Below are positions 55,645-64,000 of a stretch of DNA of 64,000 nucleotides, one piece after another. The translations under genes and the position numbers were made by a program. Each line of letters opens with the position of its first letter. Within the stretch, counting starts at the first letter, position 1. Source of the stretch: Mesostigma viride (lineage: Eukaryota > Streptophyta > Mesostigmatophyceae > Mesostigmatales > Mesostigmataceae); the NCBI GenBank assembly GCA_009746045.1, contig RPFO01000114.1, positions 949,676 to 1,013,675 of the forward strand. The letters run 5' to 3'. The notes beneath the pieces were generated by a model. It was not told the DNA's origin. It saw only the letters and a list, made by a program, of their open reading frames with translations, and made no database searches.

Positions 55645-57646
55645 AATCGGATTTCTTTGAAAAGAGTTTCTCGAAGTGAGGCGGGGAATAAGGCCGCTCA
55701 CGGGAGCCGCCTGGATGGTCAGCTGAACCGGGCGGGTTTGGCAGATGTAACCGGATTTGGCTAATGGCTGGCGACCTGGAATTGTTAGTAGGGGCAGTGG
55801 CCCTATTGTGCTAGTCTACAATCTCGAAACAATCTTATGCTTAAAGTTTGACAGGGCCGGGTTTGTTGAACCGGTTTGTTGAATGATAATTAGAACCTTT
55901 CGGAAAGGGTATTTGATTGGTTGTTGTTTTTGTGGTACGGTAGGTGTCGCTACATTCTCAGGTTGGCGTGTTAAGTTAAGCTCGGTTGCTGATGTCAGCC
56001 CCGTGCTAGGGCAGTTTGACTACTTTGGCGGCGTAGTGACATTGTTGTGGTCTTTTTTCTTGTAAACGTTGGCTGAGCGCCGGCGGCTGAGGCTATGGCG
56101 GTACAAGAAGTGCCTCACCAGCCTTGCGCTCAGCATGGGTGCGGGGCTAAAATTTGTTAACCAAATTTCCGGCATCCATGAACCCTGGCTGCTTAAGGCG
56201 GTTGGGATTCATGGCTGCCGCTGGCCCGGAATTAATGTCCGGGTGATCGGGGTTTAAATGCGAAGCGGGGGCTGATGCATTATTTAATGGCTGGTTTGTT
56301 TGAAAGAAACGGCCAGCTGGCCGGGTTGGGCAAGGGCTAGCTTGCTTGACGGTTCCGTACCTGGGGATGCTTGCGCCTCGGGTTGGGCTGTCGGCAGGCT
56401 GGCCTGCCTTTGAGTTGTCTCGTACCTGGAAATGCTTGCATTCCGGGTTGGGCTTGGCTTGAGGGCCGCCGCGGCTCGGGGGGGTAAAAAATTTAAGTCA
56501 CCGTTGTGGGACACGGAGCCTCGGCGCAGGAGGCAAGGGCTGAAAACCAACTTGATTTCGTATTCAGTGGTATTTCCACTTTTTTGTACGGAAGGAGTGT
56601 TTATGTGCTCGGCACTAGGTTGGTTGCTCTTCAAAAAAGTTGTAAACTGGGCGTCGGCTGGAATCAGCGGTGCCAGTCAGCAGCTTTTGCTTTGACTTTG
56701 TGTTCCGCGACAGCACCCCTTAGCGGACCAGAGAAGAGGTCGGCAACGAGGTCAGCGGGGGCCCCCGAGTGGGGTCAAAAATGCGAGCTGTGTCGATCGA
56801 CAGTGCATGAATTTTTGTGCATTCACAGTCGCTGGGAATTAAATCTGTTTTCTGGCAACGGAGAGCGCCCATCGCGACAGGACAGCTTTTCACGGGAAAG
56901 GAAATGGTGCTTCTTTAGCGGACCGGAGGGCCAGGAAGGGGAGGTTGGGTAATCCCGAGCCATGCCTAAGGAGTTCTTAATAGCGGTTCTGTAACCGCTA
57001 CCTGTCTGTATGCATCTACTTATTGTTTTAACAAAGATGCTGGTGACTATGGTGAGCAAACGGGTGTATGAATCGGATTTCTTTGAAAAGAGTTTCTCGA
57101 AGTGAGGCGGGGAATAAGGCCGCTCACGGGAGCCGCCTGGATGGTCGGCTGAACCGGGCGGGTTTGGCAGATGTAACCGGATTTGGCTAATGGCTGGCGA
57201 CCTGGAATTGTTAGTAGGGGCAGTGGCCCTATTGTGCTACAATCTCGAAACAATCTTATGCTTAAAGTTTGACAGGGCCGGGTTTGTTGAACCGGTTTGT
57301 TGAATGATAATTAGAACCTTTCGGAAAGGGTATTTGATTGGTTGTTGTTTTTGTGGTACGGTAGGTGTCGCTACATTCTCAGGTTGGCGTGTTAAGTTAA
57401 GCTCGGTTGCTGATGTCAGCCCCGTGCTATGGCAGTTTGACTACTTTGGCGGCGTAGTGACATTGTTGTGGTCTTTTTTCTTGTCCCACCCACCCACCCT
57501 CTTTGGTGGCCTGGTCTGCGCGGGTAATCGCGAGCCATGCCTAAGGAGTTCTGCCTAAGGAGTTCTGTAACCGCTACCTGTCTGTATGCATCTACTTATT
57601 GTTTTAACAAAGATGCTGGTGACTATGGTGAGCAAACGGGTGTATG
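55645..57646. mobile_element. 2.0-kb dimeric insertion in gag
   Basis: Organised as R1 (55,645-56,063), a middle (56,064-56,950), T1 (56,951-57,070), R2 (57,071-57,484), a 39-bp spacer with CCCACCCACCC (57,485-57,523), and T2 (57,524-57,646). R1/R2 (about 415 bp) and T1/T2 (about 120 bp) are direct repeats; the second unit lacks the 886-bp middle. Removal restores gag (..FTDLPLKHVRQ..) with at most a 2-bp AA duplication. No protein or clear inverted repeat identified. Confidence 0.75.
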
Positions 57647-58740
57647 AAGATCAGTGAAACGGTAGGCAGAGAACTGGCGCTTTACCTCACGTAATAAGGG
57701 TCTACTGAGGCCTTGAAGGAAACGAGCACGTACTTCTGCGCCCGACAAATCCCTAATGCGTACCATCTGTGCATCAAATTCTTTCATATATACTCCTTAA
57801 ATGATTTAGTACCTTGCTGCAAAGTACCAAAGGATAATCTATCCTGCCAATCTGCATCAGGAGGAACTAGATGACTCTCTAACCTCTTAAACAATTCTGC
57901 TACTGAGTTAGGGTAGGCATGGGAGGCCAAGGATTCACACTGAATGAGGGTAGCAAGCTCAGAGGTAATACAGGTAGTAAGATAGTGAGGGACTAAAACA
58001 GCATCAGGGAGACGCCATCTATTATGATTTTGCCACGACTCTGTGTTCTGGGTAAGCAGCATAATAAAAGTGAAAAACTGTTGAGGGGAAGAAGACTTGA
58101 CATCCAATTTGGGAAGGCTAGCAAAGAGGGGAAGAGCAGGGGGCTTAGTGTTAGGAGGATGGGAAGGATCATAATTTCTGTCATCTATAGAGGCATGGTG
58201 CTGAAATCACTATATTAACTTCTAACTCTGCAACGCGGGAAGGGACCTGGGCAGCCTCGTATAGGCCGTATCAGGGTAGGACCAAGAAGCAGGAGGATGA
58301 AATGGAACTGCACTAGGGCGACCAGAAGGTCCTACAGTGGCAGAGGCACGACCCATGTTGTAAGCAGGGATGGAAGGAACAGGTTGAGGTTGAGGCCTAG
58401 AAGCATTATCAGGAAGTGAGGACCTAATGGAGGGTTGAGCCAAGGTTGCAGGAGGGGCAGGGGCCTGGTTCAGGTTGAAAGAAGGGTCTTCACTAAATCT
58501 GACACGCATACGTTGCTCAAAGGTAGGAGGGGTGACAGAGGGACGACGACGACCACCAGTGGTAGGGGAAGGAGGTGAGGTACGCAGGTTACCTTGAGGA
58601 GTGAGGTGGTGTACCGTTTCCAAGGAGTCCCGTCTACTACCACGAGTGTTATTGTTATTATTATTATTAGTAGTAGTATTATTAGTATTATTAGCGGTAG
58701 GTATAGGTGACATCTCTCCACCCACTGGATCCATGTTCAA
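57647..58740 (-). pseudogene. Gypsy gag N-terminal and capsid region
   Basis: ATG at 58,740 (MNMDPVGGEMSPIPTANNTN). The N-terminus is low complexity (Asn, Ser, Pro, Arg). After a frameshift near 58,220, DDRNYDPSHPPNTKPPALPL is followed by a capsid-like helical region (..QQFFTFIMLLTQNTESW.., LFKRLESHLVPPDADW, RARFLQGLSRPLLREV). It continues to FTDL at 57,650, where the 2.0-kb insertion starts. 58,741-59,778 is the 5' leader, with no supported gene. Confidence 0.8.
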
Positions 58741-59778
58741 TTATGAGGAAAAACACTGAAAGTTGCACTAAGGAGAAGTACAAAAACCTAAATTAAAGCA
58801 AGGAAAGCAAGAAGGAAAAACCTTTAATGACCTAATAAAAGGAAAACAAGAAAAATCAATCCTTTTTAACAACAGTAATGGATAGGGAACCAAACTCTAA
58901 GGTGAGGGGAGTATCTACACTAGAGGAGGATGCAGCACGTCGAGGGGGAGAAGGAGGGGTAGCAAAAACTAGAGATTCCACGGGAGGACGAGCATGAGGA
59001 ATGGGGCGTACATGTAGACCTAAATCTGATTCGCTATGGTCTATTATAAGGAACTGCTGAGCTTCTTCAAATGTCATAAATTTCTTATACCTAGTTACGT
59101 TGTATACACGGTTTTGAACTAATAATCTTCCTAGCATCGGACCAAGAAAGGAAAATGGAGGACCATTGAGGCGTAATTACTACGTAATATTTAGCTAGAC
59201 TATTATCGCTAGAAGAATGGGAAGGAGCAGTAAAAGAACGCCGTTGCTTCGTGAGAACTCACCTGGTAGGTCTTGTGACGTCAAGCTAGGAGAATGAGGA
59301 GACGGCAGCTGATCTAAGGTGTCTGAAACCGAACCAGATTGACGACGCACGCAGGTACGAGGATTCCAGCGCCAGGTGGTCGTAAGTATCCGGTTTCAAG
59401 AATTCTGCGTCAGGCGAAGGGTCGTCTAAATACAAAGCAGGCAAGAATCTGCAGAAAAGGTGTAATCTACGAGACGCTAGTCGTCTCTCTACCGTAGAAC
59501 CAAAAGCCGAACCTAACTATGTCCAAAAACAGCAACGTAATGAAAACATTAATGCCGAACGAGGGAAAGGAGCTATCTATAGGATTTTCCGCTGCGAGCA
59601 GGTCTAACTCCTAGCCTAGGTGTGTCCCGAATCAGGCAGCACTACTACTTATCCAGCTTGCAGGCGACCCGCCCATTACCTGGCAAGATGGTGTTGTCTT
59701 CATACTCCCGGACGCGGAAGGGTAGGGTCTATGGCGTCTGTTGTTGCAGGGGATCTTCGTCAGGCTCTCTACCTAAAG

Positions 59779-59792
59779 TTCCTCCGAGTCCA
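59779..59792 (-). other. Gypsy primer-binding site
   Basis: One base inside the 5' LTR the minus strand reads TGGACTCGGAGGAA, starting with the TGG complementary to a tRNA CCA end. The tRNA partner is not identified. Confidence 0.6.
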
Positions 59793-59793
59793 T

Positions 59794-62139
59794 TGTTACG
59801 ACTCAGTCCTCTACCTCCGCCTCTACCTCTAACCGGTCTAATGCTACCTAAATTAGTGAGGCCACCTCTAGTCAAACCCTGCGCGAAAGACGAACGTGAC
59901 GATCCGGATCTCAGTGCATTTAGTTAAGTAATGCAATACGCATTACTTTTGCATACTTGCAAGTATGCAAAAGTAATGCGTATTGCATTACTTAACTAAA
60001 ATTGGGCCGCGTGGGGAAATCCGGCGTTCCGCACACACCGCTCGTTACCGAGGTGACTCGATTAATTACGACTCGGCTATTCCCAGCCTCGCGCCGTAAT
60101 CCCTATTTCGACTTGGCCTACCCGGCCTCCGCCAAACATAGAAATCCACAAATATTTCGACTCGGCCTCCCAGGCCTACCCGCCGCAAATATTTCCGTGC
60201 CTCCGAGAGGATTCGAACCCGGTACCCCAGGAGCGAACGCCAATCTTAGTTAAGTAATGCAATACGCATTACTTTTGCATACTTGCAAGTATGCAAAAGT
60301 AATGCGTATTGCATTACTTAACTAAAATTGGGCCGCGTGGGGAAATCCGGCGTTCCGCACACACCGCTCGTTACCGAGGTGACTCGATTAATTACGACTC
60401 GGCTATTCCCAGCCTCCCGCCGTAATCCCTATTTCGACTTGGCCTACCCGGCCTCCGCCAAACATAGAAATCCACAAATATTTCGACTCGGCCTCCCAGG
60501 CCTACCCGCCGCAAATATTTCCGTGCCTCCGAGAGGATTCGAACCCGGTACCCCAGGAGCGAACGCCAATCTTAGTTAAGTAATGCAATACGCATTACTT
60601 TTGCATACTTGCAAGTATGCAAAAGTAATGCGTATTGCATTACTTAACTAAGATTGGCGTTCGCTCCTGGGGTACCGGGTTCGAATCCTCTCGGAGGCAC
60701 GGAAATATTTGCGGCGGGTAGGCCTGGGAGGCCGAGTCGAAATATTTGTGGATTTCTATGTTTGGCGGAGGCCGGGTAGGCCAAGTCGAAATAGGAATTA
60801 CGGCGCGAGGCTGGGAATAGCCGAGTCGTAATTAATCGAGTCACCTCGGTAACGAGCGGTGTGTGCGGAACGCCGGATTTCCCCACGCGGCCCAATTTTA
60901 GTTAAGTAATGCAATACGCATTACTTTTGCATACTTGCAAGTATGCAAAAGTAATGCGTATTGCATTACTTAACTAGTTAAGTAATGCAATACGCATTAC
61001 TTTTGCATACTTGCAAGTATGCAAAAGTAATGCGTATTGCATTACTTAACTAAGATTGGCGTTCGCTCCTGGGGTACCGGGTTCGAATCCTCTCGGAGGC
61101 ACGGAAATATTTGCGGCGGGTAGGCCTGGGAGGCCGAGTCGAAATATTTGTGGATTTCTATGTTTGGCGGAGGCCGGGTAGGCCAAGTCGAAATAGGGAT
61201 TACGGCGGGAGGCTGGGAATAGCCGAGTCGTAATTAATCGAGTCACCTCGGTAACGAGCGGTGTGTGCGGAACGCCGGATTTCCCCACGCGGCCCAATTT
61301 TAGTTAAGTAATGCAATACGCATTACTTTTGCATACTTGCAAGTATGCAAAAGTAATGCGTATTGCATTACTTAACTAAAATTGGCGTTCGCTCCTGGGG
61401 TACCGGGTTCGAATCCTCTCGGAGGCACGGAAATATTTGCGGCGGGTAGGCCTGGGAGGCCGAGTCGAAATATTTGTGGATTTCTATGTTTGGCGGAGGC
61501 CGGGTAGGCCAAGTCGAAATAGGGATTACGGCGGGAGGCTGGGAATAGCCGAGTCGTAATTAATCGAGTCACCTCGGTAACGAGCGGTGTGTGCGGAACG
61601 CCGGATTTCCCCACGCGGCCCAATTTTAGTTAAGTAATGCAATACGCATTACTTTTGCATACTTGCAAGTATGCAAAAGTAATGCGTATTGCATTACTTA
61701 ACTCATTTACATAAGTACGACTATAATACGCCATAAGCCATTTACCCGAACCCCTTTTATTCCAGGAATTATAGAGGAAGGAAACACTACTAGTAACACT
61801 GCCATGACCCTACTAGCTATATGTGTCAATTCATTAACACACGCCGAGTGCCAACACGAGGGGTAGAACGTGCATAAATGATCACCAACGGTCCAGCATG
61901 CTCGGGCCGACATGGCCCTCGCCTACAAATGCACAGATGCACGCTGGTCCACTACATTCTGCCCAAAGGATAAGGACCACTACTAAAGTACGCGGCGCGA
62001 CGCCAAATGCATCCAATGCACCACGGTACTGGGACAACAGTTTCCACCGGTACAAGCTACACGTAAACCTATAAGAATGACTAAGGCAAAGGACCTAGTT
62101 TACGTCCGTAACTGCGACAGATTGTTACGCGACGTAACA
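59794..62139 (-). repeat. Gypsy 5' LTR interrupted by the palindrome array
   Basis: 59,794-59,921 and 61,703-62,139 match the left LTR in two halves. CATTTA at both sides of the interruption suggests a 6-bp target duplication; the uninterrupted site is at about 37,041-37,050. Confidence 0.88.
59919..61703. repeat. Array of seven perfect palindromes and five 245-bp modules
   Basis: Seven copies of a palindrome of about 80 bp (half-site begins GTTAAGTAATGCAATACGC, centre ACTTGCAAGT) at 59,919, 60,246, 60,572, 60,897, 60,974, 61,299 and 61,625. They separate five 245-bp modules: two in plus orientation (60,001; 60,327), then three in minus (60,652; 61,054; 61,381). The modules are almost identical. 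Modules two and three around the palindrome at 60,572 form one large inverted repeat of over 570 bp. Confidence 0.95.
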
Positions 62140-62144
62140 GTCAC

Positions 62145-62640
62145 AGAGGTCAGGGGCCGGGCAGCAGCATTAATATCCCTGGTGCAAGATCAATCCTCTC
62201 TGGTCTGCTGGTACAGTCAGTTGCAGAACAGGGTAACTCCCAGCAGTCGGACATTGCTGAGTGCAGGGCAATCTATGAAGGGCTTCATTCTGCTCTTTAC
62301 TTGAGGGAGCTATTTTACCAGGTATGTCAAGTGGCTTCCTGTCGTTTGCAGCTGCACACACTGGTGAGAACTGACAGACAGCATGGGCATGGTGCAGTTT
62401 GTGCACAGGCAGCTGGCCAGGAGCAGGGACCTTGATTACTTGACAGTTGCTCAAGGAAATGTCCTGCTTAGCTAACATTGAACATGTGGCTGGCGTGGAT
62501 AACTCTGCCGATGCTCTCGCCAAGCTGGAGGAGAAGGCTGAGCTGCAGTACCCTCTGCTCCGTGGGCTCATGGCTTCCAAGGGGGGAGTGCCATAGGAGA
62601 CCAAACAGCCTTGCTCTAGGTGGGAGGCGTCCCAGTGGGC
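62145..62640 (+). pseudogene. Ty1/copia RNase H fragment (3' part)
   Basis: Reads QDQSSLVCWYSQLQNRV.., then DIAECRAIYEGLHSALYLRE (copia S.AEaEy.al pattern), QFVHRQLARSRDLDYL.. and IEHVAGVDNSADALAKLEEK (cf. copia ADilTK). Frames change at least twice. It continues the fragment at 35,060-36,915 once the gypsy element is removed. 62,641-62,970 holds the copia 3' region; no LTR could be matched. Confidence 0.75.
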
Positions 62641-62974
62641 TGTGCAGCGAAGTGTTGGCTGGCAGCAGGTCTTCCAAAGTTCAGACACGCTCTGGTTGAC
62701 AGGGGTCAGGGTGGAGTCACTCCCCTGGCTGAGAATCTTGCCTGGACCTGTCATGGGGTTGCAGAAGGGTCTTAAGGACCTTGTAACATGCCTTGGGTCT
62801 TCATGGAGTGGACCCTGAAAGGGCAGCCCAAGTGTTGGCTCTTACAGGTTACTGTACATTTGTATATATTCTCTGTAACCAACCTGTTGCATGCTATAAT
62901 AAATCCCTGGTTGTGTGACCATCTAGGACGTGGTTGCCACGGGGCCTCACTATGGGTTATACTTCTTTATCTAA

Positions 62975-63675
62975 TAAAACAAGGTCCTCGTCCTCACGGT
63001 GCTCACGTATGGCGCCGAGGCGTGGACAATCACACCCAAACTGGCAGCTAGGCTCAACGGCACGGTTTACAGGATGCTCCGACAGGTTTTTCCGAGGCGC
63101 CCGTCATCAGAGTCTTTGTATCATGGTATGCCTCGTATTTCGGACGAGATTAGGCAGCGTAGGATAGCATTTGTAGGACACCTTACTCGCACCAGCCAGG
63201 TCGACACCGCCCTAATGGTCTGGCCGGCCCCCAGCGGCTTGGCCAGCCAGGGCGACACATTCTGACCTGGCCTGGCCCCAAGGGCATTCCCAAAAGGGTA
63301 GGGAAACCTGTCACGAACTACATCCAGATGTTGCTGGACGACCGACCTAGTAGTGGTCCCAGCCCAGTTTGAACACCGTATCCACTCTCTCTCCCGTCTT
63401 TGGACTGCCATGCAGGACAAGACGCGGTGGCAGAAGATTGTCAAGAAGGCTCACACGCCCGACCCTGCATGTGGGCAAGCCCCCTCCCCCCAAGAGGAGG
63501 AGGCGTTTTGATGAGTAGTGTAGTTAGGATTTTCTAGACTAGATAGCTTAGCGTTAGGTTAGTTCCGGATTACGCGGCTTCCTCCACTCCACCCATCCAT
63601 CATGGAATATGTGCTACATGATCTCCCCACGGAGGCATGTTATAATTTAATTTAATTTAATTTAATCTAATCTAA
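62975..63675 (+). mobile_element. 5'-truncated LINE with ORF2 C-terminus and 3' tail
   Basis: Begins near VLVLTVLTYGAEAWTITPKL and continues MLRQVFPRRPSSESLYHGMP, RRIAFVGHLTRTSQVDTALM; a frame break follows near 63,260. The last residues QDKTRWQKIVKKAHTPD lie near 63,415. Then a 3' UTR, hairpin CTCC-CCAC-GGAG near 63,625, and a (TTTAA)n tail. It is related to the fragment at 5,479. Confidence 0.8.
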
Positions 63676-63814
63676 TATAACATAATCATGTTATTAGATA
63701 AATTATCAGTAATCTCCAATTTTACCCTGACTATAGGTTGTCTCTGCAATTTGCAACTTTGCAAATTAGCGGAGGGCGGGGCCCGAGATTAATTAAGAGG
63801 TACCTTGAAAAGGG

Positions 63815-64000
63815 TTAAGGGGACTCGCACGTCCAAAAGCCTGAAAAACAGACTTTAGTGAGTATCAGTTCCAATGCACATGGGAACCATCTAGTGATGA
63901 TTGGGTACCATAAATATGATGTTTGGACATTCATACCACCACTTGTTGGGGGTACTACCCCCAACCACGCACCGGTGGCGAGCTAAAAATAGAAAAAGAC
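63815..64000 (-). mobile_element. TTAA element, truncated by window end
   Basis: TTAAGGGGACTCGCACG and the next about 170 bp are the same as 32,987-33,172, including GGGGGTACTACCCCC. The element continues beyond the window. 63,676-63,814 shows nothing recognisable. Confidence 0.75.

Larger units (their letters stand above)
36921..62139 (-). mobile_element. Ty3/gypsy chromovirus, 25.2 kb including nested insertions
   Basis: Bounded by direct LTRs (36,921-37,471 and 59,794-62,139), each TGTTACG...GTAACA, and a 5-bp target duplication GTCAC (36,916-36,920 and 62,140-62,144). On the minus strand the order is 5' LTR, PBS, gag with CCHC knuckle, protease, RT, RNase H, integrase, chromodomain, an extra ORF, PPT, 3' LTR. 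Subtracting the 7.65-, 3.08- and 2.0-kb insertions leaves an internal region near 9.6 kb. Multiple frameshifts show it is inactive. It sits inside a copia relic. Confidence 0.92.

Noticed and set aside
60660-60710. Complete tRNA gene around GGGTTCGAATCC
   Set aside because: Only a T-loop-like motif is present; T-stem pairing is incomplete and no acceptor 5' strand, D-arm or anticodon arm could be placed.
60002-61623. Five identical 83-codon open frames in the palindrome array
   Set aside because: The sequence includes RGFEPGT, the translation of a reversed tRNA-like T-arm, and the identity reflects recent module amplification, so no protein is called.
59919-61703. CRISPR array
   Set aside because: The spacers are not unique: the 245-bp modules are nearly identical and inverted, the repeats are perfect palindromes of about 80 bp, and the context is eukaryotic retrotransposon DNA.

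Overview
The window looks like nuclear DNA of a green alga, most probably a chlorophycean related to Chlamydomonas, Volvox or Haematococcus. The reasons are GC-rich coding exons, many short exons with strict GT-AG introns (donors GTGAGN, GTACGT, GTAAGT), a TGTAA motif just after the only host stop codon, and a dense mix of LINE, gypsy, copia, hAT-like and TTAA-flanked elements. The exact organism is an inference. No bacterial operons, rRNA, complete tRNA or CRISPR array were seen.

Layout: 1-12.2 kb is transposon territory. TTAA-bounded DNA elements host LINE insertions, including a LINE-like element that carries only ORF1 (3.3-5.3 kb minus, 6.2-8.1 kb plus). A 1,267-bp segment of it is tandemly triplicated, and the third copy is interrupted by another LINE with a 16-bp target duplication.

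12.57-25.4 kb (minus strand) holds the one clear host gene, which I could resolve into 11 exons with consistent splice phases. It encodes an extracellular sensor region, a transmembrane helix, a degenerate histidine-kinase core and receiver-like region, and a complete TKL/Raf-type Ser/Thr kinase with intact catalytic motifs. Its introns are odd: one carries about 2.6 kb of purine-rich tandem repeat (pyrimidine on the sense strand) ending at the splice acceptor, and two contain decayed copies of the neighbouring exon-end/donor sequence.

25.4-35 kb is intergenic and repeat DNA: (AAC)n-associated repeats, TTAA elements, a divergent broken ORF1 LINE and a complete 1.9-kb TTAA element.

35.06-62.7 kb is a nested stack. 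A copia relic (itself hit by a 1.29-kb hAT-like element with 8-bp TSD) is split by a Ty3/gypsy chromovirus on the minus strand (36,921-62,139; TG...CA LTRs; 5-bp TSD GTCAC). The gypsy element has gag, protease, RT-RNase H, integrase, chromodomain and an extra downstream ORF. It has been hit by a 7.65-kb TIR element in the chromodomain, a 3.08-kb compound TIR element in RT, a 2.0-kb dimeric insertion in gag, and a palindrome array in the 5' LTR. Several target sites can be read across to restore continuous coding or repeat sequence, which supports the order of events.

62.9-64 kb ends with another 5'-truncated LINE and the start of a further TTAA element. Only the sensor kinase gene looks like a functional host gene; almost everything else is mobile DNA in different stages of decay.
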